A stretch of DNA of 64,000 bases from Methylobacterium sp. FF17 (GTDB lineage: Bacteria; Pseudomonadota; Alphaproteobacteria; Rhizobiales; Beijerinckiaceae), in assembly GCF_025813715.1 (NCBI RefSeq), contig NZ_CP107532.1, positions 496,001 to 560,000 of the forward strand, written 5' to 3'. The position numbers were made by a program, and so were the translations under genes. Shown here piece by piece: positions 1 through 7,947 of the stretch. Every line of letters begins with the position of its first letter. The first letter of the stretch is position 1. The notes under the pieces are model-generated. The model did no database searches and was not told the DNA's origin. It worked only from the letters and a program-made list of their open reading frames with translations.

Positions 1-79
1 CTGGCGGCCCCGCCGCCGATGGTGTGAGGCGGGATCCGGGGGGCCGCTTCGGGGCCGCGCGAACCGAATTGTCGTGATT

Positions 80-705
80 CCTCGTTCGCCCGGAAGGCTG
101 TCGTCGTCCCACCTCTCGCGGAACACGCAGGTCCCCTCTCCTTCGGGAGAGGGACAGGGTTTGGGGCGTGAGTTTTCCGGAGAGGGACCACACCTCACCC
201 CAACCCTCTCCTTTCAGGAGAGGGATCGCGGTCGTGCTTCACGAGCGAACCGGGATGATCCGCACGACGACGTTCTCCCGGAAGGCTCTCGCCGCTCCAC
301 CCCTGGAGTAACCCGCGGGTCCCCTCTCCTTCGGGAGAGGGACAGGGTGAGGTGCGTGGCCTTTCCGGAGAGGGACCACACCTCACCCCAACCCTCTCCT
401 TCCAGGAGAGGGAGCGCGGTGGTGCTTCACGAGCGAACAGGGATGGCGTGTATCCCGTCGTTCTCCCGGAAGGCTCTCGCCGCTCCACCTCTGGAGACAC
501 CCGCGGGTCCCCTCTCCTTCGGGAGAGGGACAGGGTTTGGGGCGTGGCCTTTCCGGAGAGGGACCACACCTCACCCCAGCCCTCTCCTTTCAGGAGAGGG
601 AGGGCGGTCGTGCTCCATCACCGAACCGGATTTGTCGTCAGCCCTCCTTCTCCGAAAGCTTCACCGCCAGACCTTTCGAGGAACCCGCGTCAATCCTCTC
701 GACCT
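80..705. repeat. Tandem array of ~188-bp palindrome-containing repeats
   Basis: The string GTCCCCTCTCC recurs at 131, 319 and 507, an exact 188-bp spacing. A partial copy precedes the first (about 80-130) and the last copy decays by about 700. Each unit holds two short palindromes, CTCTCCTTCGGGAGAG and CTCTCCTTTCAGGAGAG (or CTTCCAGGAGAG), separated by a conserved stretch containing GGAGAGGGACCACACCTCA. Open frames cross the array on both strands, but they are low-complexity and follow the repeat period, so I treat the region as non-coding. A related sequence in the opposite orientation lies at about 6218-6335. The array sits downstream of the flavoprotein gene that ends at 793. Confidence 0.9.
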
Positions 706-792
706 TGCGAACCCATCAACCGCGAGCCGCGTCAGATGCCGGCCCGGCAGCACCGAGGCGGGCGGGTCGAAGCAGTCCCGCCGCTGCGCTCC

Positions 793-2205
793 TCACGCCC
801 CGTCGAGGGTCGCCACGATCGCATCCAGGGCCGTCTTCAGCCCCTCCTCCACCGTCGGGTGGTAGAAGGGCCGGTCGAGAAGGTCCCGCGCCGACAACCC
901 GTCTTCGATCGCCAGGGCGAGGAGATGGGCGAGGTGCTCGCATTCGGGGCCGAACATCTCGGCGCCCCGGAGGCGGCCGGACCGGTCGGCATGCAGGCGC
1001 AGGCCGCCGGCGTTCTCGCCGTGGATCCGGGCCCGGCCCTGGTCGCCGAAATCCACGGTGCCGAGGACAAGGTCCGGATCCTCCGCGTCGTAGGGTGTGC
1101 CGACGCTCGCCGCCTGGGGCTGGGTGAAGACCATGGCGAGGGGTGTCCAGCGCCGGGGCGCCGCGACGGCCTCCCGGCCGGACGCCACGAGCCGGGCCGC
1201 GTTGGCGCCGGCGATGCGCCCCTGGCGCGAGGCCTCGTGCAGGACCGGCCGCTCGGCATTGGCGTCCCCGGCGATCAGGATCGGCGCGCCTGCGCAGAGC
1301 AGCGTGCGCGCATCGAACTCCGGCAGGCCGTCTTCATCGCGGGTGAGGTCCGTGGCTTCGAGCCCGAGACCCCGGACGTTCGGGGGCCGCCCGGCGGCGG
1401 AGAGCACCTGGGCGAAGCGGCCGGAATGCGTGTCCCCTCGCGCGTCCGTCCAGTGCAGGCACGCCCCGTCGCCATCGCCGTCGCCGTCGACCGCGCCCGC
1501 CGTCACGGTGGAGCCCAAATGCAGGGACATCTCCGCGCCGAAGATCCGCGCGGCCTCGGCGGCGAGCCCGTCGTCGCGTAGGGACGCGAGGTGCGTGCCG
1601 GGATCGAACAGGCTGACGGCGACGCCGAGGCGCGCCATCGCCTGGGCGATTTCGATGCCCACCGGGCCGCCGCCGAGTACCGCCAGGGAGGCCGGCAGGT
1701 CCGCGATCTCGAACAGGGTGTCGGTGGTGAGCACGCGCGCGCCGAGATCGGCCAGGGCCTTCGGTACCGCCGGGCTCGACCCCGTCGCGATGATGGCGGC
1801 GCGAAAGCCGAGGCGCGTGTGGTCGTCGATCGCCAGGGTGTCGTTGCCGGTGAAGCGGGCGCGCCCGTCGATGCGGGCGGAGGCCGGGATGCGCGCGACG
1901 CCCTCGCACACGCCGGCGACGAAGTGGTCGCGCTCGCGGCGCAGGCGCACCATCACGGCGCGGCCGTCGACCCGCACCGGGCCGGCCTCGACCCCGAAGC
2001 GCCCGGCGTGGCGCGCGCCGTGCGCGGCCTCGGCGGCGGTGACGAGGAGTTTCGAGGGCATGCAGCCGACGCGGGCGCAGGTGGTGCCGCCGGGCCCCGC
2101 CTCGATCAGCACGGCGTCGGCGCCGGCCTCGCGGGCGGCGTGGAAGGCGGCGAGCCCGGCGGTGCCGGCCCCGATCACCGCGACGTCACAGCTTCGCTCG
2201 CGCAT
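793..2205 (-). CDS. Dihydrolipoamide dehydrogenase-like FAD/NAD disulfide oxidoreductase
   Basis: A 470-residue class I pyridine nucleotide-disulfide oxidoreductase, a family that passes electrons between NAD(P)H and a disulfide or dithiol through FAD. An FAD-binding GAGTAG motif lies near residue 12. The redox-active pair is CARVGC (Cys43 and Cys48), inside a GG-TTCARVGCMPSK block. A second nucleotide-binding motif, GGGPVGIE, is near residue 178. The C-terminal dimerisation domain ends with a YHPTVEE motif whose His449 matches the catalytic His of the HPT-EE signature. The first active-site Cys region differs from the canonical GGTCLNVGCIPSK of Lpd. No E1, E2 or glycine-cleavage genes are adjacent, so the physiological partner is unknown; it could be an accessory Lpd or a related disulfide reductase. 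The ATG start is preceded by a G-rich SD-like run. Confidence 0.8.
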   Translation of the reverse strand: MRERSCDVAVIGAGTAGLAAFHAAREAGADAVLIEAGPGGTTCARVGCMPSKLLVTAAEAAHGARHAGRFGVEAGPVRVDGRAVMVRLRRERDHFVAGVCEGVARIPASARIDGRARFTGNDTLAIDDHTRLGFRAAIIATGSSPAVPKALADLGARVLTTDTLFEIADLPASLAVLGGGPVGIEIAQAMARLGVAVSLFDPGTHLASLRDDGLAAEAARIFGAEMSLHLGSTVTAGAVDGDGDGDGACLHWTDARGDTHSGRFAQVLSAAGRPPNVRGLGLEATDLTRDEDGLPEFDARTLLCAGAPILIAGDANAERPVLHEASRQGRIAGANAARLVASGREAVAAPRRWTPLAMVFTQPQAASVGTPYDAEDPDLVLGTVDFGDQGRARIHGENAGGLRLHADRSGRLRGAEMFGPECEHLAHLLALAIEDGLSARDLLDRPFYHPTVEEGLKTALDAIVATLDGA

Positions 2206-2333
2206 TCTTCGCCCCCCCGCCGCAGGTCGGCGCGGCGGCGGGCCAACCCGGTGTCCCGCCGAACGTTCCTGGGGGCCCGCTCACATCTCGGGCAGGTCCG
2301 TCGGTCAGGCAGGTCCGTCGGTCAGGCAGTGCG

Positions 2334-2978
2334 TCAGTCGGGTTCGGCGAGGAGGGCTTCCACGAAGGGGGTGAGGCCGGTGCGCCGCGCCCGCTTCAGG
2401 CGCTCGGCGATGAGGATGCCTTCGAGGGACCGGAAGGCATCGTCGAGGTCGTCGTTGACGATGACGTAGTCGTACTCGCTCCAGCGTTGGATCTCCAGGC
2501 GGGCGTTGGCGAGGCGCTTCTCGATGGTATCGGGGGAATCCTCGGCCCGGCGCTCCAGGCGGTGGCGCAGCTCGGCGAGGGAGGGCGGCAGGATGAAGAC
2601 CGTGACCACGTCGTCGGTGAGCTTGGCCCGCACCTGCCGGGTGCCCTGGTAGTCGATGTCGAAGATCATGTCCCGGCCGGCGCCCAGCACCTTCTCCACC
2701 GGCTTGCGCGGGGTGCCGTAGAAATTGCCGTGCACCTCGGCGCATTCGAGCAGGTTGTCGGCGCCGCGCAGGGCGTCGAAGGCCTCGCGGTCGATGAAGT
2801 TGTAGTGCTTGCCGTCGATCTCGGAGGGGCGACGCTGCCGGGTCGTCACCGAGATCGAGACGTCGAGTCCCCACGTGTGATCGGACGCCAGTTGGCGCGT
2901 CAGCGTGGTCTTGCCCGCCCCGGAGGGCGAGGACAGGATGAGGATGAACCCGCGCCGCCCGATCGTCGTGGCCTGCAT
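2334..2978 (-). CDS. gmk: Guanylate kinase
   Basis: 214 residues, the usual Gmk length. The enzyme phosphorylates GMP or dGMP to the diphosphate with ATP in cytosolic purine nucleotide synthesis. The P-loop SPSGAGKTT is at about residues 17-25. The GMP-binding segment follows, with SVTTRQRRPSEIDGKHYNF and the EVHGNFYGTP motif. The lid region and the C-terminal IVNDDLDDAF stretch are intact. The gene lies 12 nt after yicC on the same strand, so mltG-yicC-gmk is probably one transcript, the order commonly seen in Alphaproteobacteria. Confidence 0.97.
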   Translation of the reverse strand: MQATTIGRRGFILILSSPSGAGKTTLTRQLASDHTWGLDVSISVTTRQRRPSEIDGKHYNFIDREAFDALRGADNLLECAEVHGNFYGTPRKPVEKVLGAGRDMIFDIDYQGTRQVRAKLTDDVVTVFILPPSLAELRHRLERRAEDSPDTIEKRLANARLEIQRWSEYDYVIVNDDLDDAFRSLEGILIAERLKRARRTGLTPFVEALLAEPD

Positions 2979-2990
2979 GCTCGGAAAAAC

Positions 2991-3869
2991 CTACTCGACG
3001 TTCTGAACCTGCTCCCGGAATTGCTCCACCACGGCCTTCAAGTCGAGTCCGATCCGCGAGAGCGTGACGTCGCCGGCCTTCGCGCACAGGGTATTGGCCT
3101 CGCGGCCGAGCTCCTGGGCCAGGAAATCGAGCTTGCGGCCGACGGGGCCGCCGGCGGCGAGCAGGTCGGCGGCGCTGGCGAGGTGCGCGCGGAGACGGTC
3201 GAGTTCCTCGCGGACATCGGCCTTGGCGGCGAGCAGCACGGCCTCCTGGTGCAGGCGGTCGGGGTCGAGGCCGCCGGCCTCCGTCAGGCTGGCGACGGTG
3301 GCGGCGAGGCGCGCCTTGACCGCCTCGGGCCGGCGGGCGGGGCAGGCCTCGGCGGCGGCGGTGAGGCGGGCCATCTCGGCGAGCTGGCCCTCGACGACGC
3401 CCTTCAGCGCCCGCCCCTCCGCGCGGCGGGCCTCCACGAGGTCGGCGACCAGGCGGACCACGCCCTCGGCGAGGTCCCGGGCGAGCGCCTCGGTGTCCGA
3501 GCCCGGCTCCTCGTCGGATTCGATGACGCCCCGGATGCCGAGCAGCCCGTCGAGGCTCGCGGGCGCCATGCCCTCGGGGCGCGGCACCCGGGCGACGGCG
3601 GCGGCGAGCTCGCCGAGCAGCGTCTCGTTGATGCGGACGCGGGGCGCGGCCTCGGGGCGGGTCAGGGCGAGGGAGAGCTGGCACTGGCCGCGGGCCAGGG
3701 TCTTCTGCAGGGCGGTGCGGGCGATCTCGCCCACCGCGTCGTAGCCGTTCGGCACGCGCAGGCGCACGTCGAGGCCGCGCCCGTTCACGCTGCGGACCTC
3801 CCAGGCCCACTGGACCGGCCCGCTGCTGCCGGCGGCGCGGGCAAAGCCCGTCATGCTGGAGAGGATCAT
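2991..3869 (-). CDS. yicC: YicC family protein (probable endoribonuclease)
   Basis: 292 residues beginning MILSSMTGFARA, the conserved N-terminus of the YicC/YloC family. The C-terminal DUF1732 part is present, with KLDFLAQELGREANTL and ending IGLDLKAVVEQFREQVQNVE. YicC homologues have been described as RNases that act on small RNAs or in stationary-phase survival, but the role in this organism is inferred. The gene sits between mltG (13 nt upstream) and gmk (12 nt downstream) in a tight minus-strand cluster. Confidence 0.93.
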   Translation of the reverse strand: MILSSMTGFARAAGSSGPVQWAWEVRSVNGRGLDVRLRVPNGYDAVGEIARTALQKTLARGQCQLSLALTRPEAAPRVRINETLLGELAAAVARVPRPEGMAPASLDGLLGIRGVIESDEEPGSDTEALARDLAEGVVRLVADLVEARRAEGRALKGVVEGQLAEMARLTAAAEACPARRPEAVKARLAATVASLTEAGGLDPDRLHQEAVLLAAKADVREELDRLRAHLASAADLLAAGGPVGRKLDFLAQELGREANTLCAKAGDVTLSRIGLDLKAVVEQFREQVQNVE

Positions 3870-3882
3870 GCCGCCGGACTCC

Positions 3883-5253
3883 CTACGGCTGCCGCAGCAC
3901 GGGCACGCTTTTCGGCGAATTCAGGTCGAAGGTCTTGTTGCGCAGGGGGTCGAGGCGGGTGCCCTCGGAGGCGTCGAAGGCCTTCGGACGGGGCCCGCCC
4001 GGCTCGGCGCCGCCGGCGAAGTTGGTGCCCTCCGGCGCGTAGGCCGAGGCGGTGCCGGGGACGCTCGCCGCCCCCGGCGGGTCGGCCTTGTCGACCGCCA
4101 TGTCCGGCGCGGGCGTCTGGCGGGCCTTCTCAACCTGGCGCCAGCGGGCGACGTTGCGCGAATGGCCCTCCAGGGTCTCGGCGAAGGCGTGGCCGCCGGT
4201 GCCGTCGGCCACGAAGAACAGGTCCTTGGTGCGCGAGGGGTTGGCCACCGCCTCCAGGGCCGCGCGGCCCGGATTGGCGATCGGGCCCGGCGGCAGGCCC
4301 TCGATCACGTAGGTGTTGTAGGGCGTGGCGCGGTCGATCTCGGAGCGCTGGATGCCGCGCCCCAGGGTGCCACGCCCGCCCACGAGCCCGTACACGATGG
4401 TGGGGTCCGATTGCAGCTTCATGCGCTTGTTGAGGCGGTTGACGAACACGCCGGCGACGCGCGGGCGCTCGTCGGCCCGGCCCGTCTCCTTCTCCACGAT
4501 GGAGGCCAGGGTCACCATCTCGGCGGGGGTCTTGACCGGGATCTCGGCCGAGCGGCGCAGCCAGATCTGGTTCAGGACCTCGCGCTGCTTGGCGCGCATG
4601 AGGTTGACGATCTGCTGGCGGGTGGCGCCGCGCTCGAACTTGTAGGTGTCGGGCAGGAGCGAGCCCTCGGGCGGGATCTCGTTGATGTCGCCGCTGAGGA
4701 TGTCGTTGTCGTTGAGGCGCACCACGATCTGCTCGGAGGTCAGCCCCTCCGGGAAGGTGATGGCGTGCTGGACCTGCCGGCCCGAGGACAGGGTCTCGAT
4801 GGCGTCGCCGATGCTGGCATGGGACTTGAAGGTATACTCGCCGGCCTTCAGCGCCTTGCCCGAGAGCCGCGCGGCCCATTCGAACAGGGCGGTGTGGGCG
4901 ATGACACCCTCGCGGGCCAGCGCCTCGGCGATCTCGGAGGTGCCGCTGCGGGGCGGGATCACCACGACCTTGTCGGCGGGCAGCGGCCCCGGCTCCTTGG
5001 TCTGGCGCTCGAACAGGGTCACGCCGATCATCACCGCGATGGCGAGCACCACGGAGGCGGTGAGCAGGCCGGAGATGCGGGCGAGCAGACCGCCGCGCTC
5101 ACGGACCGGCCGCTGGGGCGGCGGCGGCGCGGCGGTGGGCTTGATCGCCTCGGACGGGCTGCGCGGCGACAGGCGGTTCGGCAGGGCCGGCTCGTCGGCG
5201 GGGGTCGGCGTCACCGCCGGGGTCTTGTCGCGCTTGCGGAAGAACATGGACAT
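3883..5253 (-). CDS. mltG: Endolytic murein transglycosylase MltG
   Basis: 456 residues. A proline-rich cytoplasmic N-terminus is followed by one membrane segment (about residues 57-81) and a periplasmic YceG domain. The catalytic motif ASIVEKETG is at about 250-258, with Glu254 the likely acid. The family cleaves nascent glycan strands and acts as a terminator of peptidoglycan polymerisation at the inner membrane. Further family signatures are LPDTYKF (near 200) and the LQSDPTIVYGL block (near 280). The C-terminal ~80 residues after the YceG domain are proline- and glycine-rich and poorly conserved in character. The gene heads mltG-yicC-gmk; in relatives it normally follows fabF directly, but here a low-GC insertion intervenes. 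Confidence 0.95.
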   Translation of the reverse strand: MSMFFRKRDKTPAVTPTPADEPALPNRLSPRSPSEAIKPTAAPPPPQRPVRERGGLLARISGLLTASVVLAIAVMIGVTLFERQTKEPGPLPADKVVVIPPRSGTSEIAEALAREGVIAHTALFEWAARLSGKALKAGEYTFKSHASIGDAIETLSSGRQVQHAITFPEGLTSEQIVVRLNDNDILSGDINEIPPEGSLLPDTYKFERGATRQQIVNLMRAKQREVLNQIWLRRSAEIPVKTPAEMVTLASIVEKETGRADERPRVAGVFVNRLNKRMKLQSDPTIVYGLVGGRGTLGRGIQRSEIDRATPYNTYVIEGLPPGPIANPGRAALEAVANPSRTKDLFFVADGTGGHAFAETLEGHSRNVARWRQVEKARQTPAPDMAVDKADPPGAASVPGTASAYAPEGTNFAGGAEPGGPRPKAFDASEGTRLDPLRNKTFDLNSPKSVPVLRQP

Positions 5254-5710
5254 CCTGTTCGGGCCTCAGGTCCCCGCCCCGGCCGCCGCCGGATGTTTTG
5301 GGGGATTTCGTGCGCCCGAGTCGAGGGGTCGGGCACACGGGGCGGGCAGTTTGGCGCGCGAACTTGGTGGGTTTTGTGGCGGAGCGAGGCTCAGAGCGAC
5401 TGACTTCGGTACAGAGCTGGATGAAGCGATGTTAAATGACCTTTGGAACGTCGGCCTTTCCGAGCCGCTCCGTCATCCCGGGGCCGCGCAGCGGAGCCCG
5501 GGATCCAGAAACACAGTTGGTGAAAGACCTTGCACCGTCAGCGGTTCTGGATTCCGGGCTCGCCTGCGGCGCCCCGGAATGACGATCGTGCAACGAACGA
5601 AAGCATTGCGTCCCGCGAAAAGTGGATTGCACGCAGGAGTAGCACTCGATAGACTGAGTGAGCTGATGAGCAAATATGATTGGCAATAACTATCGAATAG
5701 GGAAGTTGTA
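5254..5710. other. Spacer upstream of mltG with falling GC and a palindromic repeat
   Basis: Apart from the palindromic repeat at 5471-5583 I see no gene here. Composition drops noticeably to the right of about 5590, with A/T-rich stretches just before the ORF at 5711. The mltG promoter should lie within the first 150 bases. Short open frames on both strands over the repeat are palindrome artefacts. Confidence 0.6.
5471..5583. repeat. REP-like intergenic inverted repeat
   Basis: The left arm begins CGTCATCCCGGGGC and continues to GGGATCCAGAA. The right arm begins TTCTGGATTCCGGGCTCGCC and ends GCGCCCCGGAATGACG. The arms are imperfect reverse complements of roughly 38 nt around a loop of about 35 nt. 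CGTCATCCCGG-type palindromes are widespread intergenic repeats in Hyphomicrobiales. The element marks the left edge of the low-GC stretch that separates fabF from mltG. Confidence 0.8.
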
Positions 5711-6031
5711 GTGGAAGCAATAAAGGCGGTTGGATACCCTGGCAGCTGGTTCGCGAAAATCGGAGAGGAACTTCTTCCGTGCGTCCACCAAGAGAGGATT
5801 ACAGATGGCGTCTACATGGAGCCCCACGTAAAGGCTAGTAAGGGCAAGTGGCCAAAATTCTTGGCCGCAATCAAGGATGGACGAAGGGTGGCTGTGACAC
5901 GCAGCGTCATGAAAGACGGCGAGCCCAAACGACGGGCTGGCTATATCGCCGTATATCGCATTGAAGACTTCACCCTCGATGGAACGACGATGCAGTTCCG
6001 AGTTGGCGAATTTTTGCAAGCACTGAAGTAA
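5711..6031 (+). CDS. Orphan hypothetical protein in a low-GC insert
   Basis: 106 residues, with no family that I recognise. The start is GTG at 5711, supported by AGGGAAG (5699-5705) about 6 nt upstream. The protein is compact and mixed, with HVKASKGKWPKFLAAIKDGRRVAVTR and a C-terminal VYRIEDFTLDGTTMQFRVGEFLQAL. This could be a small globular beta-rich fold; there is no signal peptide or membrane segment. It is transcribed against all its neighbours and is richer in A/T than the surrounding genes. It lies between a palindromic repeat and a decayed fabF tail, so horizontal acquisition is likely. Confidence 0.6.
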   Translation: MEAIKAVGYPGSWFAKIGEELLPCVHQERITDGVYMEPHVKASKGKWPKFLAAIKDGRRVAVTRSVMKDGEPKRRAGYIAVYRIEDFTLDGTTMQFRVGEFLQALK

Positions 6032-6041
6032 GCGAGAAAGC

Positions 6042-6195
6042 TCACTCCACCCGCCGCATCACCGTGTTCGCAATGGTCCCACCAAACCCAAACGAATTCG
6101 ACGGTACCGTATCCACGCGCTTGGCCTCGCGCGGTACGATGTCGATGGCAGCCCCGACGGAGGGGCTGTCGAGGTTGCGGGTCGGCGGGAAGAGA
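6042..6195 (-). pseudogene. Decayed 3' end of a second beta-ketoacyl-ACP synthase gene
   Basis: Read on the minus strand, this segment encodes NLDSPSVGAAIDIVPREAK, then RVDTVPSNSFGFGG and finally MRRVE with a stop at 6042. It aligns throughout with the last ~50 residues of the intact FabF next door (NLDTPSVETAIDLVPHEAK, RVDTVLSNSFGFGG, MRRVD). Homology begins abruptly at about 6195 and lacks the catalytic Cys and His residues, so the piece cannot be functional. It carries a two-residue deletion and scattered substitutions. It is either an old partial duplication of fabF or the last remnant of a neighbouring paralogue. Confidence 0.85.
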
Positions 6196-6204
6196 CGGGG
6201 CGGG

Positions 6205-6345
6205 TGGATCAACCCCAACAGGCCCCCTCTCCTGGAAGGAGAGGGTTGGGGTGAGGTGTGGTCCATGTCTGGAGAGGTCACACACCTCACCCTGTCCCTC
6301 TCCTTACAGGAGAGGGGACCCGTGCTTCACGACCAACGAACGGAA
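6205..6345. repeat. Palindromic spacer repeat between fabF and its decayed copy
   Basis: This spacer contains CCCTCTCCTGGAAGGAGAGGG and, about 70 nt later, CCCTCTCCTTACAGGAGAGGGG. Between them are GGTGAGGTGTGGTCC and CACACACCTCACC, which can pair with each other. It resembles a single unit of the 188-bp repeats at the left end of the window, inverted. It separates the intact fabF stop at 6362 from the pseudogene fragment. Confidence 0.75.
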
Positions 6346-6361
6346 ACGTGCAAAGTGGACG

Positions 6362-7624
6362 TTAATCCACCCGCCGCATCACCAAGCTCGCATTCGTCCC
6401 GCCAAACCCGAACGAGTTCGACAGCACCGTATCCACCCGCTTGCGCTTGGCCTCGTGCGGCACGAGGTCGATCGCGGTTTCCACGGAGGGGGTGTCGAGG
6501 TTGAGGGTCGGCGGGAGGATGCCGTCGCGGATGGCGAGGATCGAGAAGATGGCTTCCACGGAGCCGGCGGCGCCGAGGAGGTGGCCGATCGAGGATTTGG
6601 TAGAGGACATCGAGGCGCGTGCCGCGTGCTCGCCCAGCAGGCGCTCCACGGCCTTCAGCTCCAATTCGTCGCCCATGGGCGTCGAGGTGCCGTGGGCGTT
6701 GATGTAGTCGAGGTCGCTGGCCTGGATGCCGGCGCGCTTCACGGCGGCGCTCATGCAGCGGAAGGCGCCGTCGCCGTCCGGGGCCGGCGAGGTGATGTGG
6801 TAGGCGTCGCCGGTCAGGCCGTAGCCGATGACCTCGGCGTAGATCTTCGCGCCGCGCGCCTTGGCGTGCTCGTACTCCTCCAGCACCACCACGCCGGCGC
6901 CCTCGCCCATGACGAAGCCGTCGCGGTCCTTGTCGTAGGGGCGCGAGGCCTTGGTGGGGGCGTCGTTGAAGCCGGTGGAGAGGGCGCGGCAGGCGGCGAA
7001 GCCCGCGAGCGCGAGGCGGTTCACGGGGGATTCGGCGCCGCCCGCCACCATGACGTCGGCATCGCCGAACTGGATCAGCCGGGCCGCGTCGCCGATGGCG
7101 TGGGCGCCGGTGGAGCAGGCCGTGACCACCGCGTGATTCGGGCCCTTGAGGCCGTGCGCGATGGAGATCTGGCCCGAGGCGAGGTTGATGATTCGACCGG
7201 GGATGAAGAAGGGCGAGATCCGGCGCGGCCCCTTGTCGTGCAGGGTCACCGAGGCGTCGTAGATGCCGCCGATGCCGCCGATGCCGGAGCCGACCATGAC
7301 GCCGGTGGCGCACTGGTCCTCGTAGGAGGTCGGGTGCCAGTCGGCGTCGTTCAGGGCCTCGTGGGCGGCGGCCATCGCGTAGACGATGAACGGATCGACC
7401 TTGCGCTGCTCCTTCGCCTCCATGACGGCGTCGGGGTTGAAGCTGCCCGCGCTGCCGTCACCGAAGGGAACCGAGCAGGCGATGCGGCAGGCGAGATCGT
7501 CCACCGGGAACGCCGTCACGACCTTGGCGGCGGACTCGCCGGCGATCAACCGGCTCCAGGTGGCTTCGACTCCGCTGGCCAGCGGCGTCACCATCCCCAA
7601 GCCTGTCACTACGACCCGACGCAT
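6362..7624 (-). CDS. fabF: 3-oxoacyl-[acyl-carrier-protein] synthase II
   Basis: 420 residues from the ATG at 7624 (MRRVVVTGLGMVTP), which matches family N-termini; in-frame ATG and TTG codons 24-30 nt upstream would add a non-conserved tail. FabF condenses malonyl-ACP with acyl-ACP in fatty-acid elongation. The catalytic Cys170 (VVTACSTGAH), His311 (NAHGTSTPMGD) and His348 (SSIGHLLGAAG) are all present. The gene follows acpP by 86 nt on the same strand, as part of fabD-fabG-acpP-fabF. The C-terminus NSFGFGGTNASLVMRR is complete, and a decayed copy of this tail lies just downstream. Confidence 0.97.
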   Translation of the reverse strand: MRRVVVTGLGMVTPLASGVEATWSRLIAGESAAKVVTAFPVDDLACRIACSVPFGDGSAGSFNPDAVMEAKEQRKVDPFIVYAMAAAHEALNDADWHPTSYEDQCATGVMVGSGIGGIGGIYDASVTLHDKGPRRISPFFIPGRIINLASGQISIAHGLKGPNHAVVTACSTGAHAIGDAARLIQFGDADVMVAGGAESPVNRLALAGFAACRALSTGFNDAPTKASRPYDKDRDGFVMGEGAGVVVLEEYEHAKARGAKIYAEVIGYGLTGDAYHITSPAPDGDGAFRCMSAAVKRAGIQASDLDYINAHGTSTPMGDELELKAVERLLGEHAARASMSSTKSSIGHLLGAAGSVEAIFSILAIRDGILPPTLNLDTPSVETAIDLVPHEAKRKRVDTVLSNSFGFGGTNASLVMRRVD

Positions 7625-7710
7625 CGTACGTTCCCGAACCAGTCCCATCGACAAAAACGGATGGCGCGCGGGGCCGAGACCGACCCCGCTCGCGCGCGAC
7701 CCGGTGTGGT

Positions 7711-7947
7711 TTAAGCGGAGTTCTTCTCGAGGAACTTCACCGCGTCGCCGACCGTCTGGATGGTCTCGGCGGCGTCGTCCGGGATCTCGACGTTGAACTC
7801 CTCCTCGAACGCCATCACGAGCTCGACGGTGTCGAGGCTGTCGGCGCCGAGATCATCGATGAAGTTCGCGCCCTCGACCACCTTCTCCGGCTCCACGCCG
7901 AGGTGCTCGACAACGATCTTCTTCACGCGCTCAGCGATATCGCTCAT
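7711..7947 (-). CDS. acpP: Acyl carrier protein
   Basis: 78 residues, acidic and helical. The phosphopantetheine attachment motif [12 protein letters not shown] places the modified serine at Ser37. It carries growing acyl chains for fatty-acid synthesis and donates them to lipid A and phospholipid assembly. It lies between fabG and fabF on the minus strand, with a ~490-nt spacer upstream that probably gives it its own promoter, as expected for a very abundant protein. Confidence 0.98.
   Translation of the reverse strand: MSDIAERVKKIVVEHLGVEPEKVVEGANFIDDLGADSLDTVELVMAFEEEFNVEIPDDAAETIQTVGDAVKFLEKNSA

Noticed and set aside
1..27. Possible 3' end of a plus-strand gene cut by the window edge (in-frame TGA at 25-27)
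   Set aside because: Only eight codons are visible, so coding cannot be judged.
80..705. CRISPR array suggested by the regular repeat period
   Set aside because: The whole 188-bp unit is repeated with no short repeat/unique spacer pattern, and no cas genes are present.
74..1581. Long plus-strand frames over the left repeat array and antisense to the flavoprotein gene
   Set aside because: They are repeat translations or antisense shadows in a GC-rich gene; no conserved motif and no SD.
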